Assembly (NCBI GenBank): GCA_003601795.1
Contig: PIXU01000240.1
Coordinates: forward strand, 1-5,168
Origin: Candidatus Methanophagales archaeon
Lineage (GTDB): Archaea; Halobacteriota; Syntropharchaeia; Alkanophagales; Methanospirareceae
Direction of reading: 5' to 3'
Length of the DNA stretch: 5,168 nt
The notes below the pieces were generated by a model. The model ran no database searches, was not told the DNA's origin, and saw only the letters and a program-made list of their open reading frames with translations. Position 1 is the first letter of the stretch. Every line of letters starts with the position of its first letter. The position numbers were made by a program, and so were the translations under genes. Shown in pieces: positions 1 through 5,135 of this stretch.

Positions 1-78
1 CACCACTGGATCCTTCTCACTCACAAGCTGTGACCTGACCTCTTCAAAGTTCCTGATTGATATTCGTTCTCCTCTCAT
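1..78 (-). CDS. Possible 5' end of an unidentified gene (partial)
   Basis: An open frame starts with ATG at 78-76 and runs leftwards off the window without a stop, giving 26 codons that begin MRGERISIRNFEEVRSQL. The product is not recognised. The peptide is charged and soluble-looking, with no signal peptide or membrane segment in the visible part. There is no Shine-Dalgarno sequence before the ATG, but an AT-rich TATA-like stretch (97-108) is centred about 26 nt upstream, which fits a leaderless archaeal transcript. The gene would be divergent from the flaH remnant at 201. A 26-codon open frame can arise by chance, so the call rests mainly on the promoter spacing and plausible composition. 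Confidence 0.35.
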   Translation of the reverse strand, partial: MRGERISIRNFEEVRSQLVSEKDPVV

Positions 79-96
79 AGGGCAGAATGAGATGGG

Positions 97-108
97 ATAA
101 TAGATAAA
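97..108 (-). promoter_or_regulatory. Candidate TATA box for the leftward gene at 78
   Basis: On the minus strand this reads TTTATCTATTAT, close to the archaeal TATA consensus. Its centre is about 26 nt upstream of the ATG at 78, so transcription would start at or next to the start codon. The region is AT-rich, so a chance match is possible. Confidence 0.3.
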
Positions 109-200
109 GTTTTGCAAGAGACTATAACAAATATAGATAGAAAAGATTAAACCAACAAAAATTTTTCCTGATTACCTCTGCATTTGATTAACAGAGCCAG

Positions 201-581
201 ATGCCAAAAGAAGTAGATGACGATAATGATGACATAAGCATTACTTCGGTTTACGATAACAAAGAGATACTCACCAGTGGTGATATGGAAATAGATAAGA
301 AGATGGGAGGTATACCCGCTGGTTCTCTTACACTCATCGAAGGTGCAAAGGATACCGGTAAGAGCGTACTGACGCAGCAGTTGATGTAGGGTGGATTACA
401 GCAGAGGTTCATCTTCGCCACCTATACCACGGAGAACACAATTAAGAGCCGTTTGAAGCAGATGGAGTGTTTATCACTCGATGTTTCTGATTTTTTCATA
501 TTTATATTTGGTAATCTAAAAATCTATCCTATCCATGTAGAGGGTGTAGAGTGGGCTGTTGACATCCCCTTCCTCGATTGA
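201..581 (+). pseudogene. flaH: Archaellum ATPase-like ArlH/FlaH, 5' half, with internal TAG and truncated
   Basis: ArlH/FlaH is the KaiC/RecA-like ATP-binding protein of the archaellum motor that works with the ATPase FlaI and the membrane platform FlaJ. The frame opens at ATG 201, and the N-terminal half shows the Walker A motif GAKDTGKS at residues 48-55, after a typical 'GIPAGSLTLIEG' strand. At codon 63 (387-389) there is TAG. Family homology clearly resumes in the same frame behind it: TYTTENTIKSRLKQMECLSL and SLDVSDFFIF, then YPIHVEGVEW. After about nucleotide 556 similarity ends, and the frame closes with TGA at 579-581. Walker B and the whole C-terminal half are missing, so an active ATPase cannot be made. 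The TAG replaces a position that, from memory of the family, is usually Tyr (one base change). I infer decay rather than recoding, because the gene is also truncated. A 62-residue peptide (201-389) is what normal translation would give. Confidence 0.8.
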
Positions 582-1329
582 TTATATCATTGCAGACGTA
601 AAATCGAAGCAGCAGGAGGTGGTGAAGAAGCGGAGTAAGAGAAGGGGCACAGGCATAGGTACCCAGATAAAAGAAGATCAGGCTATGATGTTCTACCTCA
701 TGAACATCCTCACTTACATGTCCTCCATTGCCACCGCTGATATACGCAAGGATGAGATATTCGAGCTTGCAGGGCAGCAGGATGGTATTACCGCGCGACT
801 ATTGAAGAAGATACACCTGTTAGCAAGGAATTATGGCTATAATTATGCAACGGCATGCCGGCTGGTGTCCGAGGAGGCAAATCATCCAGCTCTTAAAGAT
901 TTCCTCATCAGGTTCTCAAATGCATTAGCAACAGGAGAGGAAGAGGCGGTAGATGACGAAGCTGAGGGAGGAGGTGTGGAAGATGAGAATGAGATGATGG
1001 AGATCATGAAGAACGATAATAAGAACCCTATAAGGGTATTGCATGTAGAAGACGAGAAGGGTGCGCTGGAGATAACAAAATTGTTCCTTGAGCGGAAGGG
1101 GCAGAACGATTTTGAAGTGACGCAGGCGCTATCAGCGGAACAGGGTCTGGAGAAGTCGGAGAATGGTAACTTTGATGTTGTCATCTCAGATTACAGGATG
1201 CCAGGAATGGATGGTCTGGAGGTGGGAGAGGTAGAGGAACTGCGGAAAGATGACGAAGGATGGATAGGGGAGATATCAACGGTTAAAGGACGTGGTAGGA
1301 TATACAAGAGATTGCGAGAGGAAGGGTAA
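559..1329 (+). CDS. Chimeric ORF: internal FlaJ (ArlJ) fragment fused to a truncated response-regulator receiver domain; probably a decay product
   Basis: The 256-residue frame begins with TTG at 559; no good SD is visible and a TAG lies in frame at 547-549. Residues about 9-128 resemble the cytoplasmic part of the archaellum platform protein FlaJ: KRRGTGIG (28-34), MMFYLMNILTYMSSIATADI (43-62), ELAGQQDGITARLLKKIHLL, NYGYNYATACRLVSEE and RFSNALATGEEE. The transmembrane segments that follow in FlaJ are absent. An acidic linker (about 129-156) leads to a CheY-like receiver at 157-222: the acidic pair in VEDE (164-165) and phospho-acceptor Asp211 in VVISDYRMPGMDGLE. The receiver is then garbled (223-256) and lacks a convincing final strand with the conserved Lys. 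The upstream neighbour is the flaH remnant, so flaI and parts of flaH and flaJ appear deleted. I regard it as a fossil of a fla locus joined to a signalling gene; an expressed soluble fusion cannot be excluded because the frame is open for 256 codons. Confidence 0.7.
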   Translation: MTSPSSIDYIIADVKSKQQEVVKKRSKRRGTGIGTQIKEDQAMMFYLMNILTYMSSIATADIRKDEIFELAGQQDGITARLLKKIHLLARNYGYNYATACRLVSEEANHPALKDFLIRFSNALATGEEEAVDDEAEGGGVEDENEMMEIMKNDNKNPIRVLHVEDEKGALEITKLFLERKGQNDFEVTQALSAEQGLEKSENGNFDVVISDYRMPGMDGLEVGEVEELRKDDEGWIGEISTVKGRGRIYKRLREEG

Positions 1330-1533
1330 AGAGAGTAAAAATGCCACAACTGCAACTGCAACTGTAACTACGACTGCGACTGCTATAAATAAAAATAAGG
1401 ATAAGAGAACAGAAGTACATGAACATGTATAGAGTTACCATCAGGAGAACAGAATAAAGAATTACAGGATGAGGCGAATGATTGCTGGGTACGGTGGATT
1501 TGCTCATGCAATTGTGAAATAAAGTACACTTAC
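1330..1533. other. Apparently noncoding gap between convergent genes
   Basis: No convincing gene is seen. It contains a hexanucleotide repeat (1349-1384) and only short frames, for example a 14-codon one at about 1479-1521. On the minus strand, just after the stop of the substrate-binding protein gene, a T-rich stretch CTTTATTTC (near 1518-1526) could act as a weak archaeal terminator. The gap may hold further remains of the decayed signalling or archaellum genes to its left. Confidence 0.5.
1349..1384 (+). repeat. Degenerate hexanucleotide tandem repeat, six units
   Basis: Six consecutive 6-nt units of the form ACTNNN are present: ACTGCA twice, then ACTGTA, ACTACG, ACTGCG and ACTGCT. In one plus-strand frame, open from about 1268 to the TAG at 1430-1432, they encode alternating Thr and Ala/Val/Thr. 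This resembles the Ala/Thr linker of the substrate-binding protein encoded nearby, but no start or recognisable domain accompanies it. Confidence 0.75.
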
Positions 1534-2841
1534 TCAGGATGCAGATACAGGATACACAAACACTCCGTGTCTCCGTACGTTGAAGTCCATACCACAGAAC
1601 TTATCAATATACTCCTGGTGAATAGCCTGGGGGTCCAAATCCTTGAGCAGGTCAGGATGCAGCCACTTTGCCATATATGCGAGACCAACGGGATATGCAG
1701 AGCCAAAAGCGATGCTCCCATCTATCAAGTAAACACGCTCGTCTGCTACTGCCCGGATATTATTAAACCCTGGCAATTCTACTATCCTCTTATACTCCTC
1801 TTCCAGCCCCGATTCATCATCGGTCCTGTAACCACCCTTGCGAGAAAGTCCAACGATAACATCCGGGTTTTGCTCCAATATCTTTTCTGTTTCTATTGCG
1901 GGATATGACCCCTCAAGCTCTGCTATTACAGCCATGTTCCTCCCGCCTGCGAGTTCACAGAGCTGATGCATTGCTGTCCCTTTTGAATACGTCTTACGCT
2001 CACTTATTGAGTCTACATTACTCTTATCAAGGAAAACAACTGGCTTCTCATCTTCTGGAATCGCTGACACTTTGTCTTCTATCTCCCTGACATATTTATC
2101 ATGCCAGTTGAGATACTTAGAGGCATTAGCCTCTTCTTCAAGTAAATATCCCAGCGTTTTCATACCCTCCCTGAGTTCTTCCGGCTTGAAGAAGTCCAGA
2201 CGAATGACCGTTATGGTAGAAGGGAGTTTGTCTTCTATATATTCAGGACCTGGCCATCTCCCGTACGCGAATACAGCATCGGGCTCTAATCGCAGCACCG
2301 CCTCAGGATCAATCTCCTTCCATGTGCCGACTACCGGTTTTTTACTTATCACAGGGAAGTAATCACTTCTTTTTGCTATCGTATCACTGATACCAACTAT
2401 TCTGCCCCTGGCGCCTAAAACACGAATTGCTTCTGCTATATCTGTATTCAGCACGACTAATCTCCTCAGTGGCTTGTATATCGTGACATTTTCTCCGGTT
2501 GCTGTTGTAATTGTCCTTGGATACCTCCCATGAAAAAAATAAATGCAGGCAAGTTTACCGAGTTCTTCCTTTTCGAGGTGTTTCGTTTCTTCACCTAAAT
2601 ACGTTGCTCTCATGTAAGCCATGACAGCATCTATTACCTCGACTCTCGATACAGATACAGAAGCGGTAGCGGTGTTCGGATTCGAAGCAGTCGTAGCGCT
2701 AGTCGTAGCTGTAGCTGTAGCTGTGGCTAACACCGATGTTAGAATCAATATTGACGCTATGCAACAGAATACACCTTCGGCTTTTCTTCTTCCCCTTATT
2801 CTTCCACTTCGCGTGCTTAACTTCAATTCCGTATCAATCAT
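1534..2841 (-). CDS. ABC transporter substrate-binding protein, iron-siderophore/cobalamin type (COG0614-like)
   Basis: A 435-residue extracytoplasmic receptor that would bind an iron chelate, haem or corrinoid and hand it to an ABC importer; the ligand cannot be told from sequence. A basic n-region (about 7-20) and hydrophobic stretch GVFCCIASILILTSVLA (23-39) form a signal peptide. A low-complexity Ala/Thr/Ser linker (about 40-65) follows, then a short helical domain (about 66-105, VEVIDAVMAYMRATYLGEE) that I recall preceding the binding domain in methanogen homologues. The two-lobed class III binding fold covers about 118-430, with landmarks RRLVVLNTDIAEAIRVLGA, IDPEAVLRLEPDAVFAYG, ILEQNPDVIVGLSR and a C-terminal HGVFVYP. 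ATG at 2841 is supported by the SD GAGGTGA 6 nt upstream and by an 8-nt overlap with the preceding gene. It is last in a three-gene operon. No permease or ATPase gene follows; the next DNA is a decayed, oppositely oriented locus. Confidence 0.88.
   Translation of the reverse strand: MIDTELKLSTRSGRIRGRRKAEGVFCCIASILILTSVLATATATATTSATTASNPNTATASVSVSRVEVIDAVMAYMRATYLGEETKHLEKEELGKLACIYFFHGRYPRTITTATGENVTIYKPLRRLVVLNTDIAEAIRVLGARGRIVGISDTIAKRSDYFPVISKKPVVGTWKEIDPEAVLRLEPDAVFAYGRWPGPEYIEDKLPSTITVIRLDFFKPEELREGMKTLGYLLEEEANASKYLNWHDKYVREIEDKVSAIPEDEKPVVFLDKSNVDSISERKTYSKGTAMHQLCELAGGRNMAVIAELEGSYPAIETEKILEQNPDVIVGLSRKGGYRTDDESGLEEEYKRIVELPGFNNIRAVADERVYLIDGSIAFGSAYPVGLAYMAKWLHPDLLKDLDPQAIHQEYIDKFCGMDFNVRRHGVFVYPVSAS
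2693..2728. repeat. Hexanucleotide repeat inside the substrate-binding protein gene
   Basis: On the plus strand three GTAGCT units are followed by GTGGCT (2705-2728) and preceded by two degenerate units. Read on the minus strand they encode the Ala-Thr linker between signal peptide and mature domain. Because the period is 6 nt, gain or loss of units keeps the frame, so linker length could vary between strains. Confidence 0.7.
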
Positions 2842-3922
2842 CCTTCTTCACCTCTCTTTTTTTCTCCTTTTCGTAAAAAACAAAAGCTACCGAAATTACA
2901 ACAGCTACTACAACTACGAATAGCCCTGCAAATCCTGCACCAAAGCCCGTCAGTCTAAATTTTAATGCAGATGCGGAACCCGGAGAAGATGAGTAAGTTG
3001 GTACTGGTGTTACTGTTGGAGCGCCCAATTCCACTTGCTCTCTTCTTACTTCATCGTAGCCCGGGCTCGGGCATGGCCATGGTATCGTCACACATATTTG
3101 GTTTGATTCGTGTTTGTTTATCCCGTTCTTATAAACAGCTTTGAAAACTGCCTGGGGCACTCCTTCCCCAATTTTGGTATTGTAGACCTTAAAAGCGGCA
3201 ATGGCAGACTCACCGTACTTTATCTTGCCAATGTATACCTTTTCCGGCTGGCATTCCACCATACCTGCGGTTGTAACAGATGGAACAGCAACAACATAAA
3301 CATTGTCAACATCGGATAGCCCTTCATTTACAACCTCTAACCTGACCTCGTCCTCAGTAACTTCCTGAGGTAGTAGGTTTACCGTGCCTGTGACAACAAC
3401 TGGAATAAAATAACGAATGCCTTTGCTGCTCTCTCCATGTGTATCTTCAATCTCGGCAACGAATTTCAGCATGTAAATGCCCTCTTCAAGTGGTGCTTTT
3501 ATTTTAAATCCGAGATCAACTTTGCTATCCGGTCCTAATACTCCCGCAGAGGTATACCTGTTATAGACCCTAAATTCACGCTCGACGATATGAGCTTCCT
3601 TTATGTATGCATCCATTGTGTAGTAAGTCTCAGTGTCAACGTCCGGATAATGTGTGGTCGTGGTCATGTCTATTTTCTTCTTTATCGGCTTATCCTGCAT
3701 ATTTTTAAGTGTTATTGTGAGCACACCCACATCACCGGGCATTAATGTCTCAGGGCTGAGTTTGTAATCGTAGACCATTACAGAGGGTTTTGGATCGGGC
3801 GCAATTTCACACCTGTCTAACAGGTTGTCTACATCTACATCATCAGCGAAACATAAGTTTGTAGAGGAAAACAAGACTACAGAGGTTATCAGGTAAAAAA
3901 ACACTGCTTTTAACTCATTCAC
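2834..3922 (-). CDS. COG1361-like surface protein with signal peptide and C-terminal membrane anchor
   Basis: A 362-residue protein predicted to sit outside the cell, held by one C-terminal membrane segment. A signal peptide (about 1-26, ending NLCFA before DD) is followed by beta-rich modules. Residues 48-180 hold a pattern typical of S-layer-like/CARDB folds (LSPETLMPGDVGVLTITLKN, then GPDSKVDLGFKIKAPLEEGIYM), and about 181-280 a second one (VRLEVVNEGLSDVDNVYVVA). A Pro/Ser/Thr-rich stretch (302-318) leads to TGFGAGFAGLFVVVVAVVIS (325-344) and a Lys-rich cytoplasmic tail, an arrangement like archaeosortase substrates but without a classic PGF motif. I prefer the GTG at 3922 over the in-frame GTG at 3931: the latter lies within the near-perfect SD AGGGGGTGAT, and the 3922 start gives the same 8-nt overlap (GTGAATGA) seen at the next junction. 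It probably acts with the downstream substrate-binding protein, as a co-receptor, adhesin or scaffold; this role is inferred from the operon alone. Confidence 0.82.
   Translation of the reverse strand: MNELKAVFFYLITSVVLFSSTNLCFADDVDVDNLLDRCEIAPDPKPSVMVYDYKLSPETLMPGDVGVLTITLKNMQDKPIKKKIDMTTTTHYPDVDTETYYTMDAYIKEAHIVEREFRVYNRYTSAGVLGPDSKVDLGFKIKAPLEEGIYMLKFVAEIEDTHGESSKGIRYFIPVVVTGTVNLLPQEVTEDEVRLEVVNEGLSDVDNVYVVAVPSVTTAGMVECQPEKVYIGKIKYGESAIAAFKVYNTKIGEGVPQAVFKAVYKNGINKHESNQICVTIPWPCPSPGYDEVRREQVELGAPTVTPVPTYSSSPGSASALKFRLTGFGAGFAGLFVVVVAVVISVAFVFYEKEKKREVKKDD
2848..2854 (-). promoter_or_regulatory. Shine-Dalgarno site for the substrate-binding protein
   Basis: Reads GAGGTGA on the minus strand, a seven-base match to the archaeal anti-SD complement, with 6 nt between it and the ATG at 2841. 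It lies inside the 3' end of the preceding gene and fixes the start. Confidence 0.75.
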
Positions 3923-4511
3923 GACTATCACCCCCTCCTCTCCTGAATGAAACTAAAACTGCTACTGCAACTACAAACAATCCGGCAAGAGCAGATACCG
4001 CTTCAAATGCTGGTACCGGTACTGGAGAAGAGGGTGGTGGTGTGGTTGTGGGACTCTGCATGGGTGTTCCCACTACGCGTACAGAAGCGCTCATACTTTT
4101 AATATCGCCTTCCTTCTCGCTCAGAGCATCATACCACGTCCCGCTAAAAGTCCCACTTCCCTGTGATGGCGCTCGCACTTCGTATCTTATTGAAGTTTCG
4201 TTAGCCACTACAAAGATAACCTTCTGTCCTGATACATGGGTTTGATTTGAAGGATGTGTGGTACTGACAAATGCAAAACCTTCTGGAATGGTCTCTACAA
4301 TGCCACCCACATGTAAACCCGAGATATTAATGAATACGTGGAACGTTGAACCTGGAGCGGGAGTGTTTGTGGATAGAGTACGAGTGACTGCTATACCAGA
4401 TCCAGATGCGCTGGCAATAGCAATTACAACAGGGAATATTGCCATTGTTATTGCTATTATCATTGCCGGTATTAATACCATCCGTAATATCTTACTATTA
4501 TCTATGTCCAT
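3915..4511 (-). CDS. Small surface protein with PGF-CTERM-like sorting tail
   Basis: First gene of the operon, 198 residues. A signal peptide covers about 1-36 (hydrophobic MVLIPAMIIAITMAIFPVVI at 11-30). One beta-rich extracellular domain (about 40-147) follows, with the pattern TLSTNTPAPGSTFHVFINIS then GGIVETIPEGFAFVSTTHPS, a type I recall in methanogen surface proteins near metal-chelate transport genes. Three N-glycosylation sequons are visible at Asn62 (NIS), Asn89 (NQT) and Asn104 (NET). A Thr/Pro/Ser linker (150-166) precedes PAFEAVSALAGLFVVAVAVL (167-186) and an Arg pair. This closely resembles the PGF-CTERM signal cut by archaeosortase A, except that Ala replaces Gly. The protein is therefore probably processed and attached to the surface. 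ATG 4511 has no SD but a TATA box about 27 nt upstream, pointing to a leaderless mRNA. The gene ends in an 8-nt overlap with the next one. Function is unknown; a ligand-capture or cell-wall role is inferred from its neighbours. Confidence 0.82.
   Translation of the reverse strand: MDIDNSKILRMVLIPAMIIAITMAIFPVVIAIASASGSGIAVTRTLSTNTPAPGSTFHVFINISGLHVGGIVETIPEGFAFVSTTHPSNQTHVSGQKVIFVVANETSIRYEVRAPSQGSGTFSGTWYDALSEKEGDIKSMSASVRVVGTPMQSPTTTPPPSSPVPVPAFEAVSALAGLFVVAVAVLVSFRRGGGDSRE
3927..3936 (-). promoter_or_regulatory. Shine-Dalgarno site deciding the start of the COG1361-like gene
   Basis: Reads AGGGGGTGAT on the minus strand, matching AGGAGGTGAT at nine of ten positions, 4 nt before the GTG at 3922. 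It overlaps the alternative GTG at 3931-3929, which makes that codon an unlikely start. Confidence 0.6.
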
Positions 4512-4516
4512 AGTTG

Positions 4517-4541
4517 ATACTTATATGCATCATATAAATAT
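4517..4541. promoter_or_regulatory. Inverted repeat overlapping the operon promoter (candidate operator)
   Basis: Arms TTATATG (4521-4527) and CATATAA (4531-4537) are perfect inverted repeats around a 3-nt spacer CAT. Extending outward to 4517 and 4541 gives 10 of 11 matching pairs. The site covers part of the TATA box and lies between it and the start codon, where a bound dimeric repressor would block transcription factor binding or initiation. A metal- or corrinoid-responsive regulator is a reasonable guess from the genes controlled, but the sequence is AT-rich and no regulator gene is in view. Confidence 0.45.
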
Positions 4542-4544
4542 AAA
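4531..4544 (-). promoter_or_regulatory. TATA box of the surface-receptor operon
   Basis: Reads TTTATATTTATATG on the minus strand, preceded by a purine-rich stretch (AAGGAAAGA) that could serve as a BRE. It is centred about 27 nt from the ATG at 4511, predicting transcription start at or within a few bases of the start codon. No SD is present, consistent with a leaderless message. Confidence 0.6.
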
Positions 4545-4681
4545 ATGTCTTTCCTTGTGATACCGAATACTGGGCGAGCGTTTTTCCCACCATAAACAAG
4601 CTCTCTTTATATCTATCTCTATGCCTTCCGCCAGATGTATGGTGCTGATTGGGGATTAGATCTGCGGGAGGTGGCAGCATA

Positions 4682-5044
4682 CTACATTAACAAAAGGAAG
4701 ATTTCAGCAGGGATAATAGCATAATCTTCCTCTATTTCTAATGTCTTATGATTTGTGGTTACAATCAGGCGTTTAATATGGAAATCTTCTTTTAAGATTC
4801 TTGCCTTCCTTTTAATTTCTCTAATATCTACATCTTTCTGTGTATATTTTGCTTCCACTGCTAAAAGAACAAGCCTGTTAGACCTGTCAAGATACCACGC
4901 AAACCCATCTACAAGTTCTTCTTCATCCTTTGTAATAATATATCCCATATTCTCAGGTGCAATCCTTATAAGCGGCATGTATCGCAAATGGGAAATGATC
5001 ACAGCCTCAAATAGGTGCTCTCTTACCCTCTCATCAGAAAGCAA
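4682..5044 (-). CDS. Small PD-(D/E)xK nuclease-like protein
   Basis: A 120-residue protein starting at TTG 5044 and ending with TAG. The core pattern fits the PD-(D/E)xK nuclease fold: Asp46 in ELVDGFAWYLD, then a hydrophobic strand ending in Glu64-x-Lys66 (LVLLAVEAKYTQKDV), a Lys/Arg-rich helix (76-86, REIKRKARILK), then strand KRLIVTTN (91-98). Related archaeal proteins (restriction-endonuclease-like, with similarity to DUF3782-type families as I recall them) often have a longer N-terminal coiled coil that is missing here. There is no signal peptide. The only in-frame alternative upstream is blocked by TGA at 5062-5060. A neighbouring frame encodes TDLETRLK just before a run of six A, so a frameshift that removed an N-terminal segment is possible. 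A TATA-like stretch lies about 34 nt upstream. Nuclease activity and any target are unproven; the gene is isolated and divergent from a possible transposase gene. Confidence 0.65.
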   Translation of the reverse strand: MLSDERVREHLFEAVIISHLRYMPLIRIAPENMGYIITKDEEELVDGFAWYLDRSNRLVLLAVEAKYTQKDVDIREIKRKARILKEDFHIKRLIVTTNHKTLEIEEDYAIIPAEIFLLLM

Positions 5045-5070
5045 TTTTTTAGTCGTGTTTCAAGATCGGT

Positions 5071-5085
5071 TAAAATTATAAAAAA
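5071..5085. promoter_or_regulatory. AT-rich TATA-like element between divergent genes
   Basis: On the minus strand it reads TTTTTTATAATTTTA, about 34 nt from the TTG at 5044. On the plus strand it contains TTATAAAA (5076-5083), a good TATA box that would place a rightward start near 5105. It may serve both divergent genes. Confidence 0.45.
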
Positions 5086-5097
5086 TCCTAAGGGAGA

Positions 5098-5128
5098 CAC
5101 CTCCAGCAGGTTAAATGTGGAGGAGGTG
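5098..5128 (+). promoter_or_regulatory. Inverted repeat able to mask the Shine-Dalgarno of the right-edge gene
   Basis: CACCTCC (5098-5104) is a perfect reverse complement of GGAGGTG (5122-5128), with a 17-nt loop. In RNA the right arm is the ribosome binding site itself. Such a hairpin would reduce translation of any transcript that includes the left arm. Confidence 0.5.
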
Positions 5129-5129
5129 A
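5121..5129 (+). promoter_or_regulatory. Very strong Shine-Dalgarno for the right-edge gene
   Basis: AGGAGGTGA matches the archaeal anti-SD complement without mismatch and lies 6 nt before the ATG at 5136. This is the best ribosome binding site in the window and supports the short open frame behind it. Confidence 0.8.
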
Positions 5130-5135
5130 ATCCCA

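Noticed and set aside
387..389. TAG as a functional pyrrolysine codon in flaH
   Set aside because: The gene is truncated after the TAG, lacks Walker B and abuts a flaJ fragment, so general decay explains the stop without recoding.
882..1184. Minus-strand open frame of 100 codons
   Set aside because: It lies wholly antisense to the FlaJ-receiver frame, and its Ser-rich composition is what the complement of acidic and Lys-rich coding gives.
1349..1384. CRISPR-like or regulatory direct-repeat array
   Set aside because: Units are 6 nt, contiguous and degenerate, without spacers; it is a simple-sequence repeat.
1283..1507. Minus-strand frame with a hydrophobic stretch and Ser/Arg/Cys repeats
   Set aside because: The repeats are the antisense of the ACTNNN hexamers; no SD or homology is visible, and the hydrophobic run reflects AT-rich complement.
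1567..2362. Plus-strand open frames within the substrate-binding protein gene
   Set aside because: The minus-strand frame has clear family motifs over its full length; the plus-strand frames are antisense shadows.
2621..2923. Plus-strand frame with an Ala/Val-rich hydrophobic run
   Set aside because: Its apparent membrane segment is the antisense reading of the Ala/Thr linker repeat of the substrate-binding protein.
4258..4560. Plus-strand 100-codon frame opposite the PGF-CTERM-like gene
   Set aside because: It is antisense to a gene with signal peptide, sequons and sorting tail; its hydrophobic end mirrors the signal peptide.
4498..4680. Minus-strand 60-codon frame just upstream of the operon
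   Set aside because: It has no recognisable motif or good SD, and it runs across the TATA box and candidate operator into the next gene's start.
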